In this document: positions 1-7,703 of the stretch, one piece after another
Numbering within the stretch: the first letter of the stretch is position 1
Layout: each line of letters begins with the position of its first letter
From: Polaromonas sp.
GTDB taxonomy: Bacteria > Pseudomonadota > Gammaproteobacteria > Burkholderiales > Burkholderiaceae_C
Reading direction: 5' to 3'
DNA: 10,353 nt
Assembly (NCBI GenBank): GCA_026786065.1
Contig: JAJAYS010000382.1
Span: 1 to 10,353 of the forward strand
Notes under the pieces: model-generated
Seen by the model: the letters and a program-made list of their open reading frames with translations, nothing else
What the model was told of the DNA's origin: nothing
Databases searched by the model: none
Position numbers and translations under genes: made by a program

Positions 1-382
1 CGGCCAGCAGCGCAATCGAGCCGCCGTCGCTGTGGCCGAGCAGCCAGGGCTGGCCGGTGACATCCAGCGCCGCAAGCAAGGCCGGCAGCACCTCGTGCGC
101 CTGCCGGTGCATGAAGTCCGGCTGCCAGTGCTCGCCAGGCTCACGCGGCGTGGAACGGCCATAGCCGGGCCGGGAGTAAACCAGCCCGCACGCCGGCAGC
201 GCCGCGCAGAGCTGCTGCGGAAAATCTTTCCACATCGCCACCGAACCGAGGCCTTCGTGCAGAAAAACCAGCAGCGGGAGTTCGGGCCTGTCGCGGTGAA
301 CCCAGCGGTGCTCGATTTGCACCGGCTGGCCGCGCCATTGAATCGTCGCCAGCGCGACGTCGCCGGTGGGCGCCTCGCTCAT
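1..382 (-). CDS. alpha/beta hydrolase, partial (3' end outside window)
   Basis: This reading frame starts at an ATG at 382-380 and runs off the left edge after about 127 codons. The translation shows the first half of an alpha/beta-hydrolase fold: an LHEGLGS oxyanion-type loop near residues 41-47, RPGYGRS near 71-77, and the nucleophile elbow GHSDGGS at 116-122 with Ser118 as the likely nucleophile. The catalytic His and acid would lie beyond the window. Its start overlaps the bclA stop by 4 bp (ATGA), so the two genes are probably co-transcribed and translationally coupled. That position suggests a side role in benzoyl-CoA metabolism, such as hydrolysing a CoA thioester or a lactone formed by ring-epoxide chemistry. 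The substrate is inference only. The fold call is secure and the function is not. Confidence 0.85.
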   Translation of the reverse strand, partial: MSEAPTGDVALATIQWRGQPVQIEHRWVHRDRPELPLLVFLHEGLGSVAMWKDFPQQLCAALPACGLVYSRPGYGRSTPREPGEHWQPDFMHRQAHEVLPALLAALDVTGQPWLLGHSDGGSIALLA

Positions 383-1959
383 GCCTGGCGCTCGCGCTCG
401 CGCAGCCGAAAACGCTGGATCTTGCCGGTCGCGGTTTTTGGCAACTCGCTCAAAAAATAGATGCTTCGCGGGGGTTTGTAGGGTGCCAGGCGCGCCTTGA
501 CGAAGGCCTGCAAACCGGCTTCATCGACCTGCTGGCCGGCCTTCAGCACGACGAAAGCCTTGGCCTTGGTCAGGCCGTCGGCGTCTTCCTTGCCGATCAC
601 CGCGCACTCCAGCACCGCTGGATGCTGCACCAGCGTCGCCTCAACCTCGAAGGGCGAGACGTACACCCCGCTGACTTTAAGCATGTCGTCGCTGCGGCCC
701 GAGTAGGTATAGCTGCCATCGGCATTGCGCACGTACTTGTCGCCGCTTTTGGTCCAGCCGCCCTGAAAGGTTTCGCGCGATTTCGCGCGGCTGCCCCAGT
801 ACATCAGCGCCGCGCTCGGACCGTCGATAAAGAGGTCGCCGGTTTCGCCATCGGCCACCGGCAGGCCGTCGTCGCCGCGCAATTCAATCGCGTAGCCCGG
901 TACCGGCCAGCCGGTGGTGCCGTAGCGCACCTGGCCGGGGCGATTCGACAGGTAGATGTGCAGCATTTCGGTGGAGCCGATGCCATCGATGATCTCGACG
1001 CCGAAGTGGTCGGTGAAGCGCGTGCCGATGTCGGCCGGAAGCGCCTCGCCAGCCGACGAAGCCAGGCGCAAGGCGGTGTCGGCCCGGGCGGGCCGCCCCG
1101 GCGACGCGAGCATGCCGGCAAAGCCGGTGGGCGCGCCAAAAAAGACGGTCGGCCGACTGCCGCCGACCTCGCCGCGCCAGCGCTTGAAGGGCGCCTCGGG
1201 CGGGGGCCGCTCGGCCATCAGCAGCGTCGTGGCGCCGACGCTGAGCGGAAAGCTCAGCGCATTGCCCAGGCCGTAGGCGAAGAACAGTTTGGCGGCTGAA
1301 AAGCAGACATCGTGCTCCGTCAAACCCAGCACCGGAGTGCCATACAGCTCGGCGGTCCAGTAGGGGTTGGCCTGGCTGTGCAGCGTGCCTTTGGGCCGGC
1401 CGGTGGAGCCGGACGAATACAGCCAGAAACCAGGGTCGTCTGCGCGGGTGGCTGCAGCCTCAGGCAACGGTGCGTGCTGCGCAATCAGGGCGTCCAGCGC
1501 CATCGTGCCGTCGGGCAGGGCGGCGGCCGGGCGCGAGACGATCACGCTCTTGACCTCATGCCCGCCCTGGGCCAGCGCCGCCTGCAGAGTCGGCAGCAGC
1601 GCGGCAGAAACCAGGACGGCCTGCGACCGGCTGTGGACCAGCATATAGGCGTAGTCGTCGGCGGTCAGCAGCGTGTTGACGGCGACCGGCACGATGCCGG
1701 CGTACAGCGCGCCCAAAAAGGCCATTGGCCAGTCGCAGCAGTCGTGCATCAACAGCAACACGCGCTCTTCGCGCCGCACGCCGATGGCCAGCAGCGCGGC
1801 GGCGCAGCGGCGCACTCGCTCGGCGAGTTCGCCATAACTGAGAGTGCCCTGATCGTCGATATACGCGGCCTTGGCCGGACGGGCCAGGTTGCGGCCGATC
1901 AAATGGTCGGCGAAGTTGAAGCGCTCGGCCGGCGGTGGCGGTGGCAGGACAGGGTTCAT
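379..1959 (-). CDS. bclA: benzoate-CoA ligase
   Basis: This 526-residue protein is an ANL-superfamily acyl-CoA synthetase that activates benzoate: benzoate + ATP + CoA gives benzoyl-CoA + AMP + PPi (EC 6.2.1.25). Visible motifs in order are the phosphate loop YSSGSTGRPKG (181-191), the aromatic-pocket region FFAYGLG (226-232), GIGSTEMLHIYLSN (326-339), the adenylate-binding TKSGDKY (403-409), the hinge GRSDDMLKVSG (421-431) and PKTATGKIQR (507-516) with catalytic Lys513. AYGLG and STEMLHIYLSN are typical of benzoate-CoA ligases within the superfamily, and the length fits. On the minus strand an AAGGA ribosome site (1973-1969) lies 9 nt before the ATG. The gene is divergent from boxR and first of a pair with the hydrolase. 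Its promoter carries a BoxR-like operator. A ligase with broader aromatic-acid preference cannot be excluded from sequence alone. Confidence 0.95.
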   Translation of the reverse strand: MNPVLPPPPPAERFNFADHLIGRNLARPAKAAYIDDQGTLSYGELAERVRRCAAALLAIGVRREERVLLLMHDCCDWPMAFLGALYAGIVPVAVNTLLTADDYAYMLVHSRSQAVLVSAALLPTLQAALAQGGHEVKSVIVSRPAAALPDGTMALDALIAQHAPLPEAAATRADDPGFWLYSSGSTGRPKGTLHSQANPYWTAELYGTPVLGLTEHDVCFSAAKLFFAYGLGNALSFPLSVGATTLLMAERPPPEAPFKRWRGEVGGSRPTVFFGAPTGFAGMLASPGRPARADTALRLASSAGEALPADIGTRFTDHFGVEIIDGIGSTEMLHIYLSNRPGQVRYGTTGWPVPGYAIELRGDDGLPVADGETGDLFIDGPSAALMYWGSRAKSRETFQGGWTKSGDKYVRNADGSYTYSGRSDDMLKVSGVYVSPFEVEATLVQHPAVLECAVIGKEDADGLTKAKAFVVLKAGQQVDEAGLQAFVKARLAPYKPPRSIYFLSELPKTATGKIQRFRLRERERQA

Positions 1960-2055
1960 CGCGGCGATTCCTTGGATTTCTTGGTGCGCTGTGTTGCGGG
2001 GCGGCTTCGCACTTCCGATTCGCCGTTTCCCTGCCAGGCCATTTTGTTTCTGCCC

Positions 2056-2084
2056 TTGCTTTCGCTGAAAATATGAATTATTGT
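2056..2084 (+). promoter_or_regulatory. candidate boxR promoter (weak)
   Basis: TTGCTT (2056-2061) and TATTGT (2079-2084) are separated by 17 bp on the plus strand, matching the sigma70 consensus at 3/6 and 4/6. The last base of the -10 box is the first base of a TGCA tetramer (2084-2087), which would allow autoregulation by BoxR. The match is weak and other placements in this AT-rich stretch are possible. Confidence 0.3.
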
Positions 2085-2093
2085 GCAGGCCAC

Positions 2094-2122
2094 ACGATAA
2101 ATCCCGCCCATGTTGATGTCAA
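2094..2122 (-). promoter_or_regulatory. bclA promoter, sigma70-like
   Basis: Reading the minus strand, a perfect -35 box TTGACA (2122-2117) is followed after 17 bp by TATCGT (2099-2094), a 4/6 match to the -10 consensus. Transcription would begin near 2087, just at a TGCA tetramer (2084-2087). The -35 box is overlapped by the operator-like element at 2122-2135, so repression by BoxR would be by occlusion. This is predicted from sequence only. Confidence 0.65.
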
Positions 2123-2135
2123 GCAAGCGATTGCA
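2122..2135 (-). promoter_or_regulatory. BoxR-like operator at bclA (TGCA-N6-TGCT)
   Basis: On the minus strand the element reads TGCA-ATCGCT-TGCT and continues directly into TTGACA. The same arrangement, TGCA-N6-TGCTTGAC, occurs at the boxC promoter (3097-3114). From memory, BoxR and BzdR of Azoarcus sp. CIB bind TGCA-containing sites of the form TGCA-N6-TGCA, and this differs from that by one base. The repetition and its fixed position on the -35 box are seen directly. The identity of the binding protein is inferred. Confidence 0.65.
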
Positions 2136-2162
2136 TACCTCGGGTTAAACCCTTAAACCACC

Positions 2163-3086
2163 ATGCCTGCGACCGAACCGAGCCTCGCTGCGGCGGCCGG
2201 CCCCGACAGCACCAAAACCGACGCGAAGCACCCGGTTTTGCTGGCGCTCGGCCAGCGTGTCGCTGCCCTGCGCGCCCACCGCGGCATGACGCGCAGGGCG
2301 GTCGCATTGGCCGCCGATGTGTCGGAGCGGCATCTGGCCAATCTCGAATACGGCGTCGGCAATGCGTCGATTCTGGTGCTGACGCAGGTCGCTGGCGCGC
2401 TGCAGTGCCCACTGGCCGAGATCATCGGTGACCGCACGACCGGCTCGCCCGAATGGCTGATGATTCGTGCGCTGCTCGACCAACAGGACGAGACGGTGCT
2501 GCGGCGCGTGCGGCTGGCTTTGGGCGAGCTACTGGGCAAGGGCGGCCCGTCGCCGCGCAGCCCGCGCATCGCGCTGGTAGGCCTGCGCGGCGCGGGCAAG
2601 TCGGCGCTGGGCAGATTGCTGGCGGACGACCTCGGATTTCCATTCATCGAACTAAGCCGCGACATCGAGAAACTGGCCGGCTGCAGCGTGTCGGAAATGC
2701 AGGCCCTGTATGGCATGAGCGGCTACCGCCGCTACGAGCGCCGCGCCCTTGAAGAGGCGCTCCAGAACCATGCCGAAGCGGTGATCGCCACGCCCGGCGG
2801 CCTGGTTTCGGACCCGGCCGCCTTCAATTTGCTGCTGAGCCAATGCACTACGGTCTGGCTGCAGGCCAGCCCCGACGACCACATGCAGCGAGTAATGGAG
2901 CAGGGCGACCTGCGGCCGATGGCAGCCAGCACCGAGGCCATGCAGGACCTGAAAAACATTCTGGCGGGGCGCGCGCCGTTTTACTCAAAAGCCGGCTTGA
3001 CGCTGGACACCAGCGCCCAGCCGCTGGCGCCCAGCGCGGCCGCGCTGCGGGAGCTGGTGCGCCGCGCGATCGGACTGCCAGCCTGA
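2163..3086 (+). CDS. boxR: BoxR-type benzoyl-CoA-responsive regulator
   Basis: This 307-residue protein has an XRE-type helix-turn-helix in residues about 28-87 (core ALAADVSERHLANLEYG) joined by a short linker to a shikimate-kinase-like P-loop domain from about 135. The second domain shows Walker A GLRGAGKSALG (140-150), FIELSRDIEKLAG (161-173), the TPGGLVSD loop (210-217) resembling the shikimate-kinase Gly-rich motif, and a lid-like LRPMA (250-254). This fusion is the hallmark of the BoxR/BzdR family, in which the C-terminal domain senses benzoyl-CoA and the N-terminal domain represses until it is bound. The gene sits between bclA and boxC, both preceded by TGCA-N6-TGCT elements, which fits local control. 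The ATG at 2163 has only a poor ribosome site (upstream bases AAACCACC), so expression is probably low. Family assignment is strong; ligand and operator are inferred from relatives. Confidence 0.93.
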   Translation: MPATEPSLAAAAGPDSTKTDAKHPVLLALGQRVAALRAHRGMTRRAVALAADVSERHLANLEYGVGNASILVLTQVAGALQCPLAEIIGDRTTGSPEWLMIRALLDQQDETVLRRVRLALGELLGKGGPSPRSPRIALVGLRGAGKSALGRLLADDLGFPFIELSRDIEKLAGCSVSEMQALYGMSGYRRYERRALEEALQNHAEAVIATPGGLVSDPAAFNLLLSQCTTVWLQASPDDHMQRVMEQGDLRPMAASTEAMQDLKNILAGRAPFYSKAGLTLDTSAQPLAPSAAALRELVRRAIGLPA

Positions 3087-3096
3087 ATTGATTTGA

Positions 3097-3110
3097 TGCA
3101 TTAAATTGCT
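3097..3110 (+). promoter_or_regulatory. BoxR-like operator at boxC (TGCA-N6-TGCT)
   Basis: TGCA-TTAAAT-TGCT runs straight into TTGACT, the -35 box of the boxC promoter. It has the same spacing and placement as the element at the bclA promoter. A further TGCA at 3167-3170 lies about 20 bp inside the predicted transcript and could be an auxiliary half-site. Confidence 0.65.
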
Positions 3111-3139
3111 TGACTGGCCTGATTTACAGGCAATATTAT
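3110..3139 (+). promoter_or_regulatory. boxCBA promoter, sigma70-like
   Basis: TTGACT (3110-3115, 5/6) and TATTAT (3134-3139, 5/6) are separated by 18 bp and start 24 bp after the boxR stop. Transcription would begin near 3146, giving a leader of about 45 nt for boxC. The spacer contains the perfect inverted repeat GCCTG-ATTTA-CAGGC (3117-3131). boxCBA therefore probably has its own promoter besides any read-through from boxR. Confidence 0.7.
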
Positions 3140-3190
3140 TCAGAAGCTTTGTAAATCGCCCAGTTTTGCATCGCGCCGCTGAGAACAAAT

Positions 3191-4861
3191 ATGACCGACC
3201 CCACCCAAACCGACGCCCGTGTTGACTACCGGACCCACCCCAGTCACTACCGGCACTGGAAGCTGAAACTGGATGGCCCGATCGCCACGCTGCTGGCCGA
3301 TTTCGACGAGAACGCCGGCTTGCGCCCCGGCTACAAACTCAAGCTCAACAGCTACGACCTCGGCGTCGATATTGAACTCAACGACTCGATCAACCGCATC
3401 CGCTTCGAGCACCCGGGAGTGCGCACGGTGGTAATCACCAGCACCAAAGACCGGGTGTTCTGTTCGGGCGCCAACATTTTCATGCTCGGCGTCAGCAGCC
3501 ACTCATGGAAAGTCAATTTTTGCAAGTTCACCAACGAAACCCGCAATGGCATGGAAGACTCATCGCGCTACAGCGGGCTGAAGTTTTTGGCGGCCGTCAA
3601 CGGCGCCTGCGCGGGCGGCGGCTACGAGCTGGCGCTGGCCTGCGACGAAATCATTCTGGTCGATGACCGCGCAAGCGCCGTCAGCTTGCCCGAGGTGCCG
3701 CTGCTTGGCGTTTTGCCCGGCACCGGCGGGCTGACCCGTATCACCGACAAGAAACATGTACGTCACGACCTGGCCGACCTGTTTTGCACCAGCGTCGAAG
3801 GCGTGCGCGGGCAAAAAGCCAAAGACTGGCGGCTGGTCGATGACATCGCCAAGCCGCAGGTGTTTGCGCAAAAAGTGCTGGAGCGCGCGCTCGAACTCGC
3901 CGCGCTGAGCGATCGCCCGCTTGACGCCAAAGGCGTGTTGCTGCCGCCCGTGGCCTGCGAGCTTGGCGCCGACACATTGCACTATGCCTTCGTCAGCGTC
4001 GCGATCGACCGCACCAAACGCAGCGCCAGCTGGACCATACGGGGCCCGGTGGGCACGCAGCCGACCGACCTTGCCGGCATCGAAGCCGCTGGCGCCGCCT
4101 GGTACCCGCTGCAGATGGCACGCGAGCTCGAAGACGCGATCCTGCAGATGCGGACCAACGAGCTGGAGATTGGCACCTGGCTGATCAGAACCGAGGGCGA
4201 TGCAGCGGCGGTGCTGGCACTCGATGCGACTTTGCTGGCACAGCAAAACCACTGGCTGGTGCGAGAAACCATCGGTTTGCTAAGGCGCACCTTCAGCCGC
4301 TTCGATCTGTCGTCGCGCAGCCTGTTTGCGCTGATCGAGCCGGGCTCCTGTTTTGCCGGCACCTTGCTCGAACTCGCGCTGGCTTGCGACCGCAGCTACC
4401 ACCTGGCGCTGCCTGACGACCCGGCCGCTACACCGAAAATCACCGTCAGCGAGGCCAACTTCAGCCTGTACCCGATGGTGACCGACCAGAGCCGACTTAG
4501 CCGGCGTTTTTACGGCGAAGCGGCTGCGCTCGACGCGGTGCGCGCCACGCTGGGCCAGCCGCTGGATGCCGATGCAGCTTTCGCTGTCGGCCTGGTCACG
4601 GCCAATCCCGACGACATCGATTGGGCCGACGAGATTCGCATTGCCGTCGAGGAGCGCGTGGCGATGTCGCCCGATGCGCTGACCGGCATGGAAGCCAACC
4701 TGCGCTTCAACGGCCCGGAGAACATGTTCACCCGCGTTTTCGGCCGGCTCACTGCGTGGCAGAACTGGATCTTTCAGCGGCCCAACGCGGTCGGCGAAAG
4801 AGGCGCGCTGAAGGTTTACGGCAAGGGCGACAAGGCGGTGTTCGACTGGAATCGAGTTTGA
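3191..4861 (+). CDS. boxC: benzoyl-CoA-dihydrodiol lyase
   Basis: BoxC opens the ring of the hydrated benzoyl-CoA epoxide, giving 3,4-dehydroadipyl-CoA semialdehyde and formate (EC 4.1.2.44). The 556-residue length matches the family, which is about twice a single crotonase unit. The N-terminal crotonase domain is clear: RVFCSGANIFML (88-99) and NGACAGGGYELALACDE (137-153) would form the CoA-ester oxyanion hole, followed by LPEVPLLGVLPGTGGLTR (166-183). A second, diverged crotonase-like half follows from about 300, with FAGTLLELALACDRSYHLAL (388-407) echoing the first. The ATG at 3191 is preceded by GAGAA at a suitable distance. It is the first gene of boxCBA, 38 nt before boxB. Assignment is strong because this two-domain protein is diagnostic of the pathway. 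Confidence 0.95.
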   Translation: MTDPTQTDARVDYRTHPSHYRHWKLKLDGPIATLLADFDENAGLRPGYKLKLNSYDLGVDIELNDSINRIRFEHPGVRTVVITSTKDRVFCSGANIFMLGVSSHSWKVNFCKFTNETRNGMEDSSRYSGLKFLAAVNGACAGGGYELALACDEIILVDDRASAVSLPEVPLLGVLPGTGGLTRITDKKHVRHDLADLFCTSVEGVRGQKAKDWRLVDDIAKPQVFAQKVLERALELAALSDRPLDAKGVLLPPVACELGADTLHYAFVSVAIDRTKRSASWTIRGPVGTQPTDLAGIEAAGAAWYPLQMARELEDAILQMRTNELEIGTWLIRTEGDAAAVLALDATLLAQQNHWLVRETIGLLRRTFSRFDLSSRSLFALIEPGSCFAGTLLELALACDRSYHLALPDDPAATPKITVSEANFSLYPMVTDQSRLSRRFYGEAAALDAVRATLGQPLDADAAFAVGLVTANPDDIDWADEIRIAVEERVAMSPDALTGMEANLRFNGPENMFTRVFGRLTAWQNWIFQRPNAVGERGALKVYGKGDKAVFDWNRV

Positions 4862-4899
4862 GCCGAGCGCCCATCATTTAACGTTCAAAAGGAAACCCC

Positions 4900-6327
4900 A
4901 TGACCAGCATCGACTACAGCCAGAAAATTCCGAACAACGTCAACCTTGGCGAAGACCGAACGCTGCAACGCGCACTCGAGCAGTGGCAGCCCAAATTCGT
5001 CAACTGGTGGGACGACATCGGCCCCGAAGGCTCGACCGACTCCGAGGTCTACCTGCGCACTGCTGTCAGCGTCGATCCGCAGGGCTGGGCGCACTTCGGC
5101 CACGTCAAGATGCGCGACTACCGCTGGGGCATCTTTCTGAACCCGGGTAACACCGAGCGCAAGATCCACTTCGGCGACCACAAGGGCGAGCAAGCCTGGC
5201 ACGAGGTGCCCGGCGAGTACCGTGCCAACCTGCGCCGCATCATCGTGACCCAGGGCGACACCGAGCCAGCCTCTGTCGAGCAGCAGCGCCACCTCGGCCT
5301 GACCGCGCCCAGCTTGTACGACCTGCGCAACCTCTACCAGATCAACGTTGAGGAAGGCCGCCACCTATGGGCGATGGTGTACCTGCTGCACAAGCACTTC
5401 GGCCGCGACGGCCGCGAGGAGGCCGACGCGCTGCTGGTGCGCCGCAGCGGGGACGAAAACAACCCCCGCATTCTGGGCGCCTTCAACGAGGCGACGCCCG
5501 ACTGGCTGAGCTTTTTCATGTTCACCTACTTCACCGACCGCGACGGCAAATTCCAGCTAAACGCGCTGGCCGAGAGCGCTTTCGAGCCGCTGGCGCGTAC
5601 CACCAAGTTCATGTTGACTGAAGAAGCGCACCACATGTTCGTCGGCGAGAGCGGCATTTCGCGCGTGATCCAGCGCACCAGCCAGGTGATGAACGAGCTC
5701 AAGACTGATGACGTGAGCCGGCTGCGTGCGGCCGGCGTGATCGACCTGCCGACGGTCCAGCGCTACATCAACTTCCACTACAGCGTCACGATCGACCTGT
5801 TCGGCGCCGACGAGTCGAGCAACGCCGCGACCTTCTACAACACAGGCCTCAAGGGTCGTTTCGAGGAAAGCCGGCGGGACGACGACCATGCGCTCAAAGG
5901 CCAGACCTACAAGGTGCTGGAAGCGCGCAACGGCGAGCTGCATGAAAAAGACGTGCCCATGCTCAACGCCCTGAACGAAGTGCTGCGCGACGACTTCATA
6001 CGCGACTCGGTTTCCGGCGTCGGACGCTGGAACAAGGTGTTGGAGAAGGCGCAGCTGCCGATGCGGCTGATCGTCCCGCACAAAGCCTTTCACCGCAACA
6101 TAGGCGCACTGGCTGGCGTCAAGGTTTCGCCCGACGGCCGCGTCCTGTCCGAGGCGGAATGGAGCGCCAACATCGACAAATGGCTGCCGAGCCGGGAAGA
6201 CCGCGCTTTCGTCGCGTCGCTAATGGGCCGCGTAGCCGAACCCGGCAAATTCGCCAACTGGATCGCGCCGCCGGCCATCGGCATCAACCGGCAGGCGGCG
6301 GACTTCGAATACGTCCGCTTCAACTGA
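4900..6327 (+). CDS. boxB: benzoyl-CoA 2,3-epoxidase, di-iron oxygenase subunit
   Basis: BoxB is the oxygenase of the two-component benzoyl-CoA epoxidase (EC 1.14.13.208). It inserts one O2 atom into the ring of benzoyl-CoA using electrons from BoxA. The 475-residue protein shows the carboxylate-bridged di-iron ligand set: Glu122 (GDTEPAS), Glu152 and His155 (VEEGRH), Asp213 (YFTDRDG), Glu242 and His245 (TEEAHH). These are each two residues later than the ligands I recall for Azoarcus evansii BoxB (120, 150, 153, 211, 240, 243), so no key residue is missing. The ATG at 4900 has a good ribosome site, AAAAGGAAA (4887-4895). It lies 38 nt after boxC and 13 nt before boxA, in one operon. Confidence 0.96.
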   Translation: MTSIDYSQKIPNNVNLGEDRTLQRALEQWQPKFVNWWDDIGPEGSTDSEVYLRTAVSVDPQGWAHFGHVKMRDYRWGIFLNPGNTERKIHFGDHKGEQAWHEVPGEYRANLRRIIVTQGDTEPASVEQQRHLGLTAPSLYDLRNLYQINVEEGRHLWAMVYLLHKHFGRDGREEADALLVRRSGDENNPRILGAFNEATPDWLSFFMFTYFTDRDGKFQLNALAESAFEPLARTTKFMLTEEAHHMFVGESGISRVIQRTSQVMNELKTDDVSRLRAAGVIDLPTVQRYINFHYSVTIDLFGADESSNAATFYNTGLKGRFEESRRDDDHALKGQTYKVLEARNGELHEKDVPMLNALNEVLRDDFIRDSVSGVGRWNKVLEKAQLPMRLIVPHKAFHRNIGALAGVKVSPDGRVLSEAEWSANIDKWLPSREDRAFVASLMGRVAEPGKFANWIAPPAIGINRQAADFEYVRFN

Positions 6328-6340
6328 CAGGTAACCCGGC

Positions 6341-7639
6341 ATGGACGCCAGCAGCAGCATGAGCATTGCCGTCATCGAGCAGCACCTGATCGATCCGGAG
6401 ATCTGCATTCGTTGCAACACCTGCGAGGCAACCTGCCCGGTGCAGGCGATCACCCACGATGCGCGCAACTACGTGGTCGATGCCGAAAAATGCAATCTCT
6501 GCATGGCCTGCATTGCGCCCTGCCCGACCGGCTCGATAGACAACTGGCGCACCATGCCCAGGGTAAAGGCCTACTCGCCCGCCGAGCAACTGACATGGGA
6601 CGAACTGCCAGCTTCCTGGAGCACCGACCAGCTGGCAGAGGCCGGTATCGCGCCCGAAGACGGCCCCGCGCCCCCGTCCGCGGCGGCCGGCTTGCTGTCT
6701 TCCGCAGCCAGCTCAGGCAGCGGCATCGACGCAGTGCAATTTAGTTCTTCGGCCTGGGGATCGGCTGTGCCGCCCTGGTCGGCAGCCCACCCGTACACCA
6801 ATCTCCACAGCCCAAAAAATCCGGTCACGGCGACGGTGGTGGGCAATGTCCGCGTCACCGAAATTGGCAGGGAGTACGACACCCACCACCTGGTGCTCGA
6901 CTTCGGCAGCCTGCCGTTTCCGGTACTCGAAGGCCAGTCCATAGGCATTTTGGCGCCCGGCGTGGACGGCCAGGGCAAGCCGCACTTCGCCCGGCAATAC
7001 TCGGTGGCCAGTCCGCGCAACGGCGAGCGGCCCGGCTACAACAACCTGTCGCTGACGGTCAAGCGCGTGCTGCAGGATCACCAGGGCAATGCGGTGACCG
7101 GGGTTGCGTCCAATTACCTGTGCGACTTGCAAGTCGGCGAGACGGTCGCGGTGGTCGGGCCGTTCGGCAGCAGCTTTTTGATGCCCAATCACCCACGCTC
7201 GAACATCGTGATGATCTGCACCGGGACCGGCAGCGCGCCCATGCGCGCGATGACCGAATGGCGGCGGCGGCTTCGGCAATCGGGCAAGTTCGAAGGCGGC
7301 AGGCTGTTGCTGTTTTTTGGCGCACGCACGCAGCAGGAGCTGCCTTACTTCGGCCCGCTGCAAAGCCTGCCAAAGGATTTCATCGACATCAACCTCGCTT
7401 TTTCGCGCACCCCCGGCGAGCCCAAGCGCTATGTGCAGGACCTCATGCGCGAGCGCGCCGCCGATCTGGCCGCACTGATGCGCGACGCAAACAGCTGCTT
7501 CTACGTCTGCGGGCTAAAGAGCATGGAAGAAGGCGTGGTGCTGGCGCTGCGCGACGTGGCGCAGCAGGCCGGCCTGGACTGGGACGCCGTCGGCGCCGGG
7601 TTGAAGGCGCAGGGGCGGCTGCACCTGGAAACGTATTGA
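6341..7639 (+). CDS. boxA: benzoyl-CoA 2,3-epoxidase, iron-sulfur flavoprotein reductase subunit
   Basis: BoxA passes electrons from NADPH through FAD and two iron-sulfur clusters to BoxB. The 432-residue protein has an N-terminal bacterial ferredoxin domain with two four-cysteine motifs, C22-C25-C28-C32 and C51-C54-C57-C61, each followed by Pro, as expected for two [4Fe-4S] clusters. A low-complexity linker rich in Ala, Ser, Gly and Pro spans about 105-150. A ferredoxin-NADP reductase-like part follows: RQYSVAS (218-224) for [15 protein letters not shown] (293-304) and [12 protein letters not shown] (388-399) for NADPH, with a C-terminal aromatic Tyr432. The ATG at 6341 follows an AGG (6329-6331); an in-frame ATG at 6359 is an alternative start and would not affect any motif. 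It is the last gene of boxCBA, and no clear U-tract terminator follows. Confidence 0.95.
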   Translation: MDASSSMSIAVIEQHLIDPEICIRCNTCEATCPVQAITHDARNYVVDAEKCNLCMACIAPCPTGSIDNWRTMPRVKAYSPAEQLTWDELPASWSTDQLAEAGIAPEDGPAPPSAAAGLLSSAASSGSGIDAVQFSSSAWGSAVPPWSAAHPYTNLHSPKNPVTATVVGNVRVTEIGREYDTHHLVLDFGSLPFPVLEGQSIGILAPGVDGQGKPHFARQYSVASPRNGERPGYNNLSLTVKRVLQDHQGNAVTGVASNYLCDLQVGETVAVVGPFGSSFLMPNHPRSNIVMICTGTGSAPMRAMTEWRRRLRQSGKFEGGRLLLFFGARTQQELPYFGPLQSLPKDFIDINLAFSRTPGEPKRYVQDLMRERAADLAALMRDANSCFYVCGLKSMEEGVVLALRDVAQQAGLDWDAVGAGLKAQGRLHLETY

Positions 7640-7703
7640 GGCGGTGCGGTTCGTGACCGTGACCGTGACCATGGCCTGACTAGCGCCAGCGCGCACCAAG
7701 CCT

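Larger units (their letters stand above)
1960..2162. promoter_or_regulatory. bclA/boxR divergent intergenic region
   Basis: These 203 bp separate the divergent bclA and boxR genes, and I see no gene in them. They hold the bclA promoter and operator (about 2094-2135), a weaker candidate boxR promoter (2056-2084), two TGCA tetramers (2084-2087 and 2132-2135), and a small palindrome plus direct repeat just before the boxR start. The predicted bclA mRNA leader is long, about 128 nt from near 2087 to 1960. The AT-rich core against high-GC flanks fits a regulatory region. Confidence 0.8.

Noticed and set aside
622..1299. Open frames on the plus strand across bclA (also 1312-2076)
   Set aside because: These are shadows of the bclA reading frame, with compositions rich in Arg, Ala and Gly and no recognisable domain.
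7653..7670. Three tandem GTGACC hexamers as a fourth glmS-end copy or an iteron
   Set aside because: The orientation and flanks do not match the glmS end, and three short units are too few to support an origin or an array.
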